The notes: generated from the sequence alone by a model not told the origin. Positions 34,103-43,498 are shown, counted from the stretch's first letter. The stretch: DNA of 64,000 bases from Candidatus Scalindua sediminis (GCA_008636105.1 VSDH01000011.1:1-64000); one strand, 5' to 3'. A program made the numbers and translations.

Positions 34103-36586
34103 TTAGCTATAAAAAAATTCCATATTTGTTACCGGCGTTTTGTTTAATCCGAATTCCTTGCTATAATATCGTTTATCAAGATAAAAAATACCTGAGCCTT
34201 CCTGAACTTCGTATATTGCTTGCTCATCCAATAACTTAGTCAATACATGTGGGAAGACATTAACTGAATATCGCTGTGCCTGTCGTAATAATTTGTATTG
34301 TTTTTCCAGTTCATAAGCGGAACAAAGATTATTGACAAGCGTTTTTCCTTCTTTCCCATATTGAACAACAATTCCTCTTGCTGCCGTATCTATTACATCA
34401 AATGACCTGGCGGCAGACATGAAAGCCTGTCTTAATAAAATGCCTGGCGCTTTGCCATTCATACGCTCATACTCTGAAACAGAAACTTTATTCCGTGCTA
34501 GCAGATTAAATAAATTATCCGCATGTCCCACAGGTGATTTAGAACGGACAGGGTAGCACATATCATCTTTTCTTTGATAGAAATAATATTGATAATATTG
34601 CTCCATCGCTTCAGGACTTAAAAGATTATTCCTGTATTTTTCAGGATTGTTTTTAAATTCATCCAGCAACCGTTCAGTCTTTTCCTTACCTATTCTGATA
34701 TCTTCAAGACTATCAATATTTTCATCAGCCGGATTTATTATGTAAACATCGCCTAACGCTGGATACATTTCGTTATGTCGATTACATCTCCCTGCAGCCT
34801 GTGTGATTGAATCAAGTCCTGCCAAAAAGCGAATAACTGACCCGAATGAAATATCAACACCTGCCTCTATAAGCTGAGTACTGATACAAATAACCGGTTT
34901 TTTATCACTCAAATCATCTTTGACCTTTTGAAGAACCTTCATGCGGTGAGCCGGACACATATTTGTGCTCAAATGATATGCTATACCATTCTTCATGCCT
35001 TGACACTGCTGATAAAGTTCACGTGCCGATTTTTTTGTATTTACGACTATAAGAACACTGCCAGATTTAGCAAGTTCTTGCCCTGCAAGTTCTATTATTT
35101 CATCATTATTCCAGCCGTCATCTTTTGTTTTGTCATGAACCTCAACACGTTTTAGATTTTCGAATATCTGCTTCTCATTAGAAATTATTTGTTGTTCCGC
35201 AGCAATAGACAATGCTCTGGACTTCTTTTCAATTTTATCTAAAAGCGGCTGAGTTGCAGTACATAGAATAACCGAAGAACCACAGTTGTTTACAAGAAAA
35301 TCGACAGCCACATTGAATAAGTGAACGCACTTAACCGACAATGTCTGAACTTCATCAAAAATAATAACCGCATTTGCAAGTTGATGCATTCTTCGTGCAC
35401 CACGCGTTCCAGATCCGAATAATGCTTCAAGCACCTGTACATTGGTTGTCAACACGACAGGAGCATCCCAATTTTCAGAGAGCACTTTTTGTCTTGCACT
35501 TTCTTTATCAGGCAATAGATTGGAATGATGCTCCAAAACTACACGATCAAGATATTGACCCTTTTCGTCCTTATCTTCCAAGACCTTCCGTATCTCTTCA
35601 GCATTTTGATCAATAATAGTGGTATATGGCAGAACATAGATAATTCTGTCCATCTTGTATTTGCCAGCATGATGCAAAGCAAATCTCAAACTTGCGAATG
35701 TTTTCCCGCCGCCTGTGGGGACTGTCAATTGATACAGACCTTTTGGTTTTCCGGAATAACCGAGACATGCCTGCGATATTTTATGCCGTATTGCATTAAT
35801 TCCTTTTAAATCAAAACCGTTAAGTTTTTTGTCTAATTTTTTTATGAGTGAATCCCAATTATCATACTTACCACAATTCCTCAATTTTGCTATGTCTGGA
35901 GCGTCAAAATCAGCCGTATTTAATCTGTCGGCATCAATCAGGCAACTAAAAAGAAACCGTAATAGTAATCCATGTTTAAAAGCAAGGGTTTCCCGTGTTT
36001 CCTTATCATCATGGAAATTGCGTAATGACTTAAACTTATCAACAAGGTTTTGATAGAGTTTTTCTGATTGCAAGCGGCTTGTTATGAAGTTCAACGCCTC
36101 ATTGGTAAGATTGCCTGTTGCTTCACTAATATGTGTTTTCTCACTATCTTTGTTTATACGCTTTGAATAGGCATCCATCCCATCAGGGGAAATACAGTCT
36201 ATCAATCCTGAATGATGTGAAACTAAACACAATGACATGACTTGAGCAGCAAATAATGCTTCCGGCCCTTTATCAGAAAGTGTTCTAAATATTAATTGAG
36301 CACCTGCGGTGGAGTGATCAACTTTACCTTTCTTTCCTGCTGCATCAACATAATCATCTTCATCTGTATTTATAAGGCCAACTGCAGATTTAATATATTG
36401 ATCAAATTCCTTACTTGATTTTCCTATATCGTGCAAGAGCCCTATTATTTCTCCTTGCTCTTTAAGGCCAATCTTTGAGGCAAACTCACCTGCTATCTTC
36501 GAAACTTCCTCAAGGTGAGCATCTAGACTTTGTATTGTTCCGTCTTGTTCTCTACGGTGAGCAACATAATCAACATTTTGGAACAT
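34103..36586 (-). CDS. cas3: Cas3 helicase-nuclease
   Basis: 827 residues. It unwinds and degrades target DNA recruited by Cascade. The N-terminal HD nuclease domain has GLLHDIGKSSKEFDQY and DHSTAGAQLI. The superfamily 2 helicase has Walker A TVPTGGGKTF, the DEVQ box VIIFDEVQTL, CTATQP, and motif VI QAAGRCNRHN. All catalytic motifs look intact. An orphan 57-residue HD-type N-terminus of a different Cas3 lies directly upstream (36589-36762), 2 bp before this start. Confidence 0.95.
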   Translation of the reverse strand: MFQNVDYVAHRREQDGTIQSLDAHLEEVSKIAGEFASKIGLKEQGEIIGLLHDIGKSSKEFDQYIKSAVGLINTDEDDYVDAAGKKGKVDHSTAGAQLIFRTLSDKGPEALFAAQVMSLCLVSHHSGLIDCISPDGMDAYSKRINKDSEKTHISEATGNLTNEALNFITSRLQSEKLYQNLVDKFKSLRNFHDDKETRETLAFKHGLLLRFLFSCLIDADRLNTADFDAPDIAKLRNCGKYDNWDSLIKKLDKKLNGFDLKGINAIRHKISQACLGYSGKPKGLYQLTVPTGGGKTFASLRFALHHAGKYKMDRIIYVLPYTTIIDQNAEEIRKVLEDKDEKGQYLDRVVLEHHSNLLPDKESARQKVLSENWDAPVVLTTNVQVLEALFGSGTRGARRMHQLANAVIIFDEVQTLSVKCVHLFNVAVDFLVNNCGSSVILCTATQPLLDKIEKKSRALSIAAEQQIISNEKQIFENLKRVEVHDKTKDDGWNNDEIIELAGQELAKSGSVLIVVNTKKSARELYQQCQGMKNGIAYHLSTNMCPAHRMKVLQKVKDDLSDKKPVICISTQLIEAGVDISFGSVIRFLAGLDSITQAAGRCNRHNEMYPALGDVYIINPADENIDSLEDIRIGKEKTERLLDEFKNNPEKYRNNLLSPEAMEQYYQYYFYQRKDDMCYPVRSKSPVGHADNLFNLLARNKVSVSEYERMNGKAPGILLRQAFMSAARSFDVIDTAARGIVVQYGKEGKTLVNNLCSAYELEKQYKLLRQAQRYSVNVFPHVLTKLLDEQAIYEVQEGSGIFYLDKRYYSKEFGLNKTPVTNMEFFYS

Positions 36587-36588
36587 AT

Positions 36589-36762
36589 TTAAAATCCTTT
36601 CCCAATATCATGCCACAACCCCGCAAGGTAAGCCCATTCACCGGAACCAAATACATCCGCAAAGGATTTCGCAAGTTCCGCAGTATTCTTTAAATGCTCA
36701 TCAAGCAGATGCCATTCATCAATTGGTATACCGTCCAAACTGTGGGCATAAAATTCTTTCAT
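36589..36762 (-). pseudogene. Truncated N-terminal HD domain of a second Cas3
   Basis: A 57-residue frame starting at ATG 36762 reads FYAHSLDGIPIDEWHLLDEH, then a helix ending in GEWAYLAGLWHDIGKGF, then a stop. This is the beginning of a Cas3'' HD nuclease up to and including the HD motif, but of a sequence subtype different from the N-terminus of the downstream cas3. The frame stops right after the conserved HDIGK, and the complete cas3 starts 2 bp later. It looks like the stub left when one cas3 replaced another by recombination. It may still be translated as a leader peptide of the operon. Confidence 0.75.
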
Positions 36763-37590
36763 TAGCCCTCCTTATTCAGCACTTCATTTTTTAGTATTTT
36801 TAAGCGTAGTGTCCGTATTTAAGATATTAGTGGCTGCCACTTCCGCGAATATAAATGTATGTGAAACGCTTACTTGATTATACAAGCAAGTTATATTTGA
36901 TATGTAGATGATAACAGTATGTCCAAGAATTGTTATTTCTGGTTGAGCCGGAATCTTTTACAGATTCTGAAATAAATTCAGGATGACATTTTTCAGGATA
37001 TTGTCCGATAAGACAATTCTCGAACAGCTTATTAAAATGTGATGAAAGAGGTTTGATCTGCCTTTCCGCCTAGTATTATAAATGTGTGCTTAAGTTTTGC
37101 AATATAAAACCCACATTTTGGTGATTTTTCGTGGAGTTTGTGTTGAACGACATGAGATTCTTCGTTACACTCTATTAGACTATGATTATTTTTAATATTA
37201 AGATAAAGATATATTATTCTTGTTGAGTTTCTGCTTTTTAATGCAGGAGAACGTAATAAAACGTAGTGCAATGGAGTTCTCCTGCATTGTATTAATTTTC
37301 TTGATTTTTATGATAATATTGAAAAACTAGAGAAAGGATTGCATAAGTCTATGCTCGCTCAAAAGGTAAAGTAAAATTTATATTTTGATAAAGCCCAATC
37401 CTTTCTGAAGGTAAAGCTATATAGAAGACCACCAAATACACCCCGCAGGTGTACAAGAGGTCGGGGATCCGCCAAAAAGCTCGTTGGACAGGTGTGTAGA
37501 TTTGCTTGTAACTGCATACATTTTCATATAGAATTGCATTTCCTTGATTAATGGACGATTTCTTGTAAGTTTATTATTAGGAGTTTTCAT
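36763..37590. other. Intergenic region upstream of the cas operon, with repeat remnants
   Basis: No supported gene in 828 bp. It should contain the promoter of the cas operon, reading left. At about 36957-36981 it carries AGATTCTGAAATAAATTCAG followed by GATGACA, shared with the repeat element at 49037-49167, and a large hairpin lies at 37240-37288. A sequence at about 37400-37590, ahead of higA, gives no intact HigB toxin. Confidence 0.45.
37240..37288. repeat. Long hairpin AATGCAGGAGAAC/GTTCTCCTGCATT
   Basis: A perfect 13-bp inverted repeat with a 23-bp loop containing two ACGT boxes. It may be a transposon end remnant or a terminator (a T-rich tail follows to the right). Confidence 0.55.
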
Positions 37591-37905
37591 ATGAGCACAA
37601 AAAAAATACAACCCATTCATCCAGGAGAAATACTTCTAGAAGAATTTCTCAAACCAATGGACTTAAGCCAAAACAGATTAGCTAATGACATTGGAGTTGC
37701 TGCACGTAGAATTAATGAAATTGTTCATGGTAAACGTAGGATTACAGCTGATACAGCACTTCGCTTAGCACGTTACTTCAAGATGTCTCCGCAATTTTGG
37801 CTTGGTTTGCAAATGGATTATGACCTTGATATCGAAGAAGATAGACTTGCAAAGCGAATTAATAAAGAGGTCAGCGTTTGTGAAACGGTTCACAAATACG
37901 CATAG
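37591..37905 (+). CDS. higA: HigA-type antitoxin/transcription regulator
   Basis: 104 residues. The opening [18 protein letters not shown] is the hallmark of HigA/VapI antitoxins, and the helix-turn-helix is seen as [20 protein letters not shown] followed by [13 protein letters not shown]. HigA proteins neutralise HigB ribonucleases and repress their own promoter. No intact higB is present on either side (the usual place is just upstream), so this is an orphan antitoxin. The 190 bp before it contain no open toxin frame. Confidence 0.85.
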   Translation: MSTKKIQPIHPGEILLEEFLKPMDLSQNRLANDIGVAARRINEIVHGKRRITADTALRLARYFKMSPQFWLGLQMDYDLDIEEDRLAKRINKEVSVCETVHKYA

Positions 37906-37970
37906 CCGCACAGCAGACTTTTCGAAAAGATATACAAGATTCCTTGTTATCCCGTTATCCCGTCTAAAAA

Positions 37971-38636
37971 ATGATACGTCTATCCCCAACAACAGGCCTT
38001 AATCTCTTCCAAAATTGTCCCCGGTGTTTTTGGCTGCATTTTAATAAGAAAGTGCAACGGCCAAGGGGCATTTTCCCATCTCTTCCTGGAGGAATGGATT
38101 TGGTGATTAAGAAGTACTTTGACCGGTATCGTGGCACTTTACCACCAGAGATTGAAGGAAAGGTAGAAGGTAGTCTGATGCCAGACATAAAACTGATGGG
38201 TAAGTGGCGTAATTGGCGGTCTGGTTTGGAATATCATGATAAAGAGCTTGATGCTGTTTTGTTTGGTGCGCTGGATGATTGTTTGATTGATGATGATCGC
38301 TATATTCCACTTGATTATAAAACACGTGGCAGTGCTCCTAAATACGGCTCTTCTGAAAGGTATTATCAGACTCAGCTTGATGCTTACAGTTTGCTCTTAA
38401 GTACTAATGACTACAAAACCAGAAATTTTGCTTACCTGGTTTACTACTATCCAACGGAGGCAAGAGAAAACGGCCTGGTAAAATTCGACATTAAACCGGT
38501 CAAAGTTGAAACAAACTTGGAGAGAGCTAAAAAAACATTTTGTGACGCAGTGGAATTGCTTAGAGGGCCTATGCCTGAACGTAATAACAATTGTGAATAT
38601 TGTTGTTGGATTAGCAACCGGCTTGGTTTTGAATAA
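37971..38636 (+). CDS. Cas4/RecB-like PD-(D/E)XK nuclease with Fe-S cysteines
   Basis: 221 residues. It has the layout of iron-sulfur RecB-family exonucleases: N-terminal LSPTTGLNLFQNCPRCFW with two Cys, a nuclease core with FGALDDCLID, YIPLDYKTRG (Asp and the D-x-K pair) and YYQTQLDAYSLLL, and C-terminal cluster Cys CEYCCW. It is 65 bp after higA and not in the cas operon. It may act in DNA repair or as a solo Cas4-like protein. It differs clearly from the cas4 at 29055-29693. Confidence 0.75.
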   Translation: MIRLSPTTGLNLFQNCPRCFWLHFNKKVQRPRGIFPSLPGGMDLVIKKYFDRYRGTLPPEIEGKVEGSLMPDIKLMGKWRNWRSGLEYHDKELDAVLFGALDDCLIDDDRYIPLDYKTRGSAPKYGSSERYYQTQLDAYSLLLSTNDYKTRNFAYLVYYYPTEARENGLVKFDIKPVKVETNLERAKKTFCDAVELLRGPMPERNNNCEYCCWISNRLGFE

Positions 38637-38834
38637 CCATATTTAATTTTGAAAAAGTTTTCCACAAGTTGTTTCTAGTTTTACGTGTTTATACTCTATT
38701 ATTTATACCTCAAAATTGGTAGCAAACTCACCTGAGCATTTTTTTATTTCTTTACTCTCCCTCTTGAAAATAGTAACATAGTCCTCTAGTTTAGATTAAA
38801 CACTTTAGTTTATTGCAAGGAGAAAATCATTAAA

Positions 38835-39512
38835 ATGAATATCATTCAAAGAGTTGTATTGTATCAGTTTTCCCTTATGCTGGTCTTGTTAATTGTGACT
38901 TCTGGCTGTCAAACTGTAAATAATACTATTACACCCGAACCTTCCGTTGCAAGTCTTCAATCGGATTCCTCACAAGTTGATACGGAACGCAGGACACCTC
39001 AAACCAGTCCGGCGGAGAAGGAAACGACGGCAACGGAAAAGTCAACCAATAAGGTAACCGGAAAATCTGACATAGAAAAAAGATCTTCAGCAGAGGTGCA
39101 GAAAAATTTGATCAGCAGGTGGTCTGGTCTTATGGGACATGGAGGGATGCCTCAAGGTAGCTCAGCAGCAGAAGAAACGACAACAACTGGACAATCTGAC
39201 GAGATAAAAAAAGGCCCTTTTGTGGAGTTAGAGAAAAATGTAGTTGGTAAGTGGTTGAATCTTAAGGAAACGGAATCTATTGAATTTCTTAATGATGGGA
39301 CCATAGTAATCATTGATAAAAGAGGTGTTAATCCAAAATTAAGGGGTAATTATAAGTTTGTAGATGAAGGGCGTTTAAGGGTATATTTTAAAGGGGGCCT
39401 TTATGCTAGATCAATGCCGCCAATGTCCTTTAAGATTTCCATTTCTGAAAATGAGATTACGTTAACAGACGAACCTGACGGAACAGCTACGACATATAAG
39501 AGAATAAAATAA
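38835..39512 (+). CDS. Lipoprotein with planctomycete paralogue-like C-terminal domain
   Basis: 225 residues. A lipoprotein signal ends in LLIVTSGC, so the mature protein starts at Cys 25 and is lipid-anchored. A long low-complexity Ser/Thr/Glu-rich stretch (about 30-125) acts as a spacer. The C-terminal part (about 130-225, VGKWLNLKETESIEFLNDG, RGNYKFVDEGRLRVYF, EITLTDEPDGTATTYKRI) resembles short beta-rich domains found as large paralogous families in planctomycetes. No function is known. Confidence 0.65.
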   Translation: MNIIQRVVLYQFSLMLVLLIVTSGCQTVNNTITPEPSVASLQSDSSQVDTERRTPQTSPAEKETTATEKSTNKVTGKSDIEKRSSAEVQKNLISRWSGLMGHGGMPQGSSAAEETTTTGQSDEIKKGPFVELEKNVVGKWLNLKETESIEFLNDGTIVIIDKRGVNPKLRGNYKFVDEGRLRVYFKGGLYARSMPPMSFKISISENEITLTDEPDGTATTYKRIK

Positions 39513-39625
39513 TCACCTTTAATGTTATCTAATAAACTAAAGGGCAGAGTTCCGCAGGCTTGCCCATGGGGCAACCATGGGTATCTACTGAAATGACTCA
39601 TTAGAGTGAACTGCCAACAACTTGT

Positions 39626-39799
39626 TCAATTTGTTAAGCCGCAAGCTTTGCCATTCATCTTTGTCATCTCTTTTCTGATTAAGATAGACCCTTTAAATTT
39701 CTCCATGTCATATATTCTGAAATCAAACGTAAGCATTTCATCTAAATATAACTCTACAGGAAATCTGGTGGTGGTGTTCCATTTGTCTTGATAATTCAT
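39626..39799 (-). CDS. Possible small protein divergent from pyk
   Basis: A 57-residue frame (MNYQDKWNTTTRFPVELYLD..., ending KACGLTN). The composition is protein-like, but its start lies only 5 bp from the pyk start on the other strand, and it has no clear ribosome site. It may be a remnant or a real small gene. No family is recognised. Confidence 0.25.
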   Translation of the reverse strand: MNYQDKWNTTTRFPVELYLDEMLTFDFRIYDMEKFKGSILIRKEMTKMNGKACGLTN

Positions 39800-39804
39800 A
39801 AAAT

Positions 39805-40851
39805 ATGCGTGTTAAAACAAAAATTATTTGCACAATAGGTCCAGCGAGCAATACGGAGACCATCCTTCGAAAAATGATGCTGGCCGGGATGGATGTGGTT
39901 CGTTTGAATTTTTCTCATGGAAGTCATCTTGCCCATCGGAAGGTTATAGAATTAATTCGGAGAATTAACCAAAAGTACCGTCGACGTATAAAAATACTGC
40001 AGGATCTGGAGGGATTCAGGATACGCATTGGACGATTATGTGGAAAGAGACCTCTACTTCTCGAAAAAGGGCAGATTGTTTTTCTTGATAATAATATTCG
40101 TATAAGTGAAAAGAACATTATCCCGTTTGATTACAAAGGCGCATTGGACAGTCTAGCGTCAGGCCAGATGATTTTTATTGATGACGGGATGATTGCCTTG
40201 AAAATCAAACGGCTTGTTAATAAGAATCGGTTGAAGGCCGTTGTCGTAATAGGTGGCTATTTAAGTGAACATAAAGGAGTCAATATACCGGGAGCCAAAT
40301 TGAAGTTTGCAGGACTCAGTAAAAAAGACCGGGAAGATATTCTTTTTGGTATGGAGCAGGGGGTGGATTATGTTGCCCAGTCTTTTGTTAGAGGTAAGAG
40401 GGATGTAAAAACAATTAGGAGTATATTGGAAAGAGAAAACTCAAATTGTCGTTTGATAGCAAAAATAGAAACAAGGGAGGGAATAAAAAATATTGATGGT
40501 ATTGTCGATCAAGCAGATGGAATCATGATTGCTCGTGGTGATATGGGTGTTTCCATCCCCATACAGGAAGTTCCACTTATACAAAAAATGATTATAAGGA
40601 AATGCAATAAAGAGAAGAAGGTTGTTATCACGGCTACTCAGATGCTGGAAAGCATGGTCCATAATCACAGACCAACAAGGGCAGAGGTTTCCGACATTGC
40701 CAATGCCATTCTGGATGGAACGGATCTTGTAATGCTTTCTGCAGAAACAGCTATAGGGGAATATCCGGTTGAATCTGTAAAAATGATGAATAATATCATA
40801 AAATGTATAGAAAGATCATCCTTATATACAAGAAAAAGTATTAATACCTAA
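39805..40851 (+). CDS. pyk: Pyruvate kinase lacking the C-terminal domain
   Basis: 348 residues against about 470 for typical bacterial enzymes. It converts phosphoenolpyruvate and ADP to pyruvate and ATP. The catalytic barrel and B domain are complete: [33 protein letters not shown] (catalytic Lys and metal-binding Glu), [23 protein letters not shown] and [14 protein letters not shown]. The C-terminal regulatory domain is absent: the protein ends at ...KSINT, where the Thr codon and the TAA stop come from the terminal repeat of the element at 40846. Short pyruvate kinases exist in nature, but the position of the element suggests truncation. No ribosome site is obvious. Confidence 0.88.
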   Translation: MRVKTKIICTIGPASNTETILRKMMLAGMDVVRLNFSHGSHLAHRKVIELIRRINQKYRRRIKILQDLEGFRIRIGRLCGKRPLLLEKGQIVFLDNNIRISEKNIIPFDYKGALDSLASGQMIFIDDGMIALKIKRLVNKNRLKAVVVIGGYLSEHKGVNIPGAKLKFAGLSKKDREDILFGMEQGVDYVAQSFVRGKRDVKTIRSILERENSNCRLIAKIETREGIKNIDGIVDQADGIMIARGDMGVSIPIQEVPLIQKMIIRKCNKEKKVVITATQMLESMVHNHRPTRAEVSDIANAILDGTDLVMLSAETAIGEYPVESVKMMNNIIKCIERSSLYTRKSINT

Positions 40852-40988
40852 ATTGAGCGATTTATGTAGCCGCAACCTTCAGGTTGCGTAACTTACGTAA
40901 AATTTCCATATACCCATTAGGTGATGAAAAACGCAGGCTAAAGCCTGCGGCTACATTGACATTCAATATAAAATCGCTCAATTTAGGT
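40846..40988 (+). repeat. Inverted-repeat element, copy 2 (143 bp)
   Basis: Perfect 18-bp terminal inverted repeats ACCTAAATTGAGCGATTT and AAATCGCTCAATTTAGGT. If the outer A/T are counted outside, the element is flanked by TA on both sides. The inside has two hairpins: GCAACCTTCAGGTTGC and CGCAGGCTAAAGCCTGCG. The left end supplies the pyk stop codon. The right end (AGG at 40985) lies six bases before the ATG of the next gene and could serve as its ribosome site. No coding capacity. Confidence 0.85.
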
Positions 40989-40993
40989 AACAT

Positions 40994-41548
40994 ATGAAAA
41001 GGGAAATACACTTCATTCTGGCAGGAGTGGTGGTCTTAATAGGATTGGGATTCCTGGTAGGATGTCAGGACAATCAGCAAGACATAACATGGCAGGAAGT
41101 GATTAAGAATATCCGTAATAAGTTCCCAGATGTTAGACATACGTCGACAGATGAGTTATATTCATGGCTGGCAGATTCAAAAGGTGGATCTGTTATCCTG
41201 GTAGATGCCAGAGACAAGGAAGAATTTCAGGTAAGCCATATTCCAGGAGCACGTCATATACCTTATAATGAAAATCCCTCGAATTCTTTGATGAATCTCA
41301 ACCGGGACAGCCTTATTGTTGTTTATTGTTCTGTAGGTTATCGTTCTTCTATCCTGGCTAAGAAGTTGCAAGGCTTAGGGTTCACCAGAGTATACAACCT
41401 TGAAGGATCGATTTTCAAATGGGCCAATGAGGAAAGGCCACTAGTTCAGAATGGAAACATGGTTCAAAAGGTTCACCCTTATAGTCCTTATTGGGGGAAG
41501 TTGCTCGAAACTGAATATCATGCGGATGTAGGCTACATTGACCAATAA
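40994..41548 (+). CDS. Rhodanese-domain lipoprotein
   Basis: 184 residues. The signal ends in IGLGFLVGC, giving a lipid-anchored protein. The rhodanese domain (about 60-155) has ILVDARDKEEFQVSHIPGARH and the active loop VVYCSVGYRSS with the catalytic Cys. It would handle sulfane sulfur, or act as a dead-end sensor, on the outer side of the membrane. Its ATG lies 6 bp from the end of the inverted-repeat element. A further copy of the element lies downstream. Confidence 0.85.
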   Translation: MKREIHFILAGVVVLIGLGFLVGCQDNQQDITWQEVIKNIRNKFPDVRHTSTDELYSWLADSKGGSVILVDARDKEEFQVSHIPGARHIPYNENPSNSLMNLNRDSLIVVYCSVGYRSSILAKKLQGLGFTRVYNLEGSIFKWANEERPLVQNGNMVQKVHPYSPYWGKLLETEYHADVGYIDQ

Positions 41549-41644
41549 ATTCTTACCTTTGTTCTCGTAATAGTGTGAGTATATTAGACTATTAAAAGAT
41601 TTCGTAAAAAACTTTTTCATCTTTATTCAAATAATTCAGAGCCA

Positions 41645-41884
41645 AGTTGAGCGATTTATGCCTGCCCGAACGTACCGTCCGGTACGGGCGGGCGCTCTGG
41701 CGGGCTTTAACATAGCCTGTTCGGGGGACGGGCCCTACATACTTTATGCCTGTGTGCCAGACTATGTCATTCAGGCGGACGGCCTGTGCTTATTAACACC
41801 TAATGAGTTGATGAAAATTTCCTTTAAATAACGCAACCTAAAGGTTGCGGCTACCCGCCCGAACGGTACGTTCGGGTGGGCCTA
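41645..41884 (-). repeat. Inverted-repeat element, copy 3 (inverted, degenerate)
   Basis: The edge AGTTGAGCGATTTATG at 41645 onward matches the family end. The other half is the reverse complement of copy 4: CGCAACCTAAAGGTTGCGGC, then CCCGCCCGAACGGTACGTTC. It therefore lies in the opposite orientation, with a decayed far end. It holds GC-rich palindromes (GTACCGTCCGGTAC) and sits between the convergent rhodanese and zwf genes. Confidence 0.65.
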
Positions 41885-41911
41885 ATCCTGCAAAACTGGC
41901 ATTAGTTTCAA

Positions 41912-43441
41912 CTAGAACGTTGCCAATTTTTTTATATCATTTGTAATAAACTCATCAGCAGCATATGGCCCCAAGGTACCAGCTCGATAAAGATGAATAT
42001 GGGGTGATTTTTCATCAGCCCAGCCATCAAGCACACTATCAATCAAGGTCCAGGCTGTTTCAACCTCGTCCTGTCGGATAAAAAGGGTGCTATCGCCTGA
42101 TATAGCATCCAAAATCAAGCGTTCATATGCTTTTGGTGGTTCTACATCAAAGACCTTGCTGTAGTAAAATTCCATATCTGTGGGTTGTAAAATCATTTTT
42201 GGGCCGGGAATTTTCATACCAATGGACAATCGAATACCCTCATTCGGTTGAACTCGTAATGAGAGCACATTGGGTTTCATGCGTTCTATTTCTTTATGTT
42301 CATCACTTTTGGCATGCCTAAAAAGGGCCAGGGGTGGTTGCCGAAATTCAATATTTATTTCGGTAAGACGTTTAGTCAGAGCCTTTCCCGTACGGAGATA
42401 AAATGGCACACCGGCCCAACGCCAGTTGTCCACATGCAACTTCAGTGCAACAAAAGTCTCAGTCACGGAGTTAGATTTCACACCAGGTTCTCTTAAATAA
42501 TCTGGAATCGATCGTCCATTTATAGTTCCAGCTGCATACTGTCCGCGTACGGCGTGCCGGTCCACTTCATTTACCTCAATAGTAGGAATAGCGTTTAGCA
42601 CCTTTACTTTTTCGTTCCTAACAGCGTTGGGTGCAAAGGAAGCGGGTGGTTCCATTGCGACCAGTGCCAATAGTTGCAGCATGTGATTTTGAACCATGTC
42701 ACGGAGGGCACCAGTATTATCATAATAGCTGCTGCGGCCCTCCACGCTTATGGCTTCAGCTACGGTGATATGGACATGACTTATATAGCGACGATCCCAG
42801 AGCGGCTCAAATATACTGTTACCAAAACGAAATGCCATGATATTTTGCACTGTTTCTTTACCTAGATAATGGTCAATACGATACACCTGACTCTCATCTA
42901 ATACGGATAAGATGTTTTTATTTAAAGTGCGGGCGGTTTTCAGATCTCGTCCAAAAGGTTTTTCGATAATGACACGAGTCCAAAGGTTTTTATCTTTATG
43001 GTCTGCTATATGCTCGGTTTGACCAAGCATAGCAATGATGTCACAAAAGACGGTGGGAGGGGTGGATAGATAAAATAGGCGGTTACCTTTACCGGGAGGT
43101 ATTCCACACTCCTCATCGAGTTTGTCCAGGAATATTTTTAAATCTTTAAAGCTTTTACTATTATCGTATTTTCCTGTGTGATAATATAAAAGAGAAGTGA
43201 AGGCGTTCAATTCCCTGGAACCAATCTTAGGTTTAGACCGGGCAAACTCGATTATGGCTTTTTCCATTTCAGTACGAAACTGCTCGTGCGATTTTTCTCG
43301 TCTGGCAAATCCAACAATCCGAGTCTGTTTTGGCAGTAAGTCGTCTTGCTCTAGTTGAAACAAAGCTGGTATTAATTTGCGTTTGGCTAAATCACCCGAT
43401 GCACCAAAAAAAACGATGGTAACTGGGTCAGATTTTTTCAT
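41912..43441 (-). CDS. zwf: Glucose-6-phosphate 1-dehydrogenase
   Basis: 509 residues, full length. First step of the oxidative pentose phosphate pathway: glucose 6-phosphate to 6-phosphogluconolactone with NADP+. The nucleotide-binding FFGASGDLAKRKLIPALF and the active-site RIDHYLGKETVQN are intact, as are IIEKPFGRDL and the C-terminal DRPAYE-like region (EPPKAYERLILDAISGD). It is the last gene of the glk-tkt-pgl-gnd-zwf operon, 57 bp after gnd. Confidence 0.97.
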   Translation of the reverse strand: MKKSDPVTIVFFGASGDLAKRKLIPALFQLEQDDLLPKQTRIVGFARREKSHEQFRTEMEKAIIEFARSKPKIGSRELNAFTSLLYYHTGKYDNSKSFKDLKIFLDKLDEECGIPPGKGNRLFYLSTPPTVFCDIIAMLGQTEHIADHKDKNLWTRVIIEKPFGRDLKTARTLNKNILSVLDESQVYRIDHYLGKETVQNIMAFRFGNSIFEPLWDRRYISHVHITVAEAISVEGRSSYYDNTGALRDMVQNHMLQLLALVAMEPPASFAPNAVRNEKVKVLNAIPTIEVNEVDRHAVRGQYAAGTINGRSIPDYLREPGVKSNSVTETFVALKLHVDNWRWAGVPFYLRTGKALTKRLTEINIEFRQPPLALFRHAKSDEHKEIERMKPNVLSLRVQPNEGIRLSIGMKIPGPKMILQPTDMEFYYSKVFDVEPPKAYERLILDAISGDSTLFIRQDEVETAWTLIDSVLDGWADEKSPHIHLYRAGTLGPYAADEFITNDIKKLATF

Positions 43442-43498
43442 TTCTCACTCCTTGTTCAGTAAATAGGGGTTTATGTTTTATCTTTATTATGTTTTGAA

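Noticed and set aside
37032-37271. Minus-strand frame of 79 residues upstream of higA
   Set aside because: It runs into the large hairpin at 37240-37288, has no ribosome site and no protein-like domain pattern.
37400-37590. Possible decayed HigB toxin upstream of higA, with a C-terminal HIELHFLD reading
   Set aside because: Only a vague resemblance to HigB ends, no intact frame and no conserved catalytic segment.
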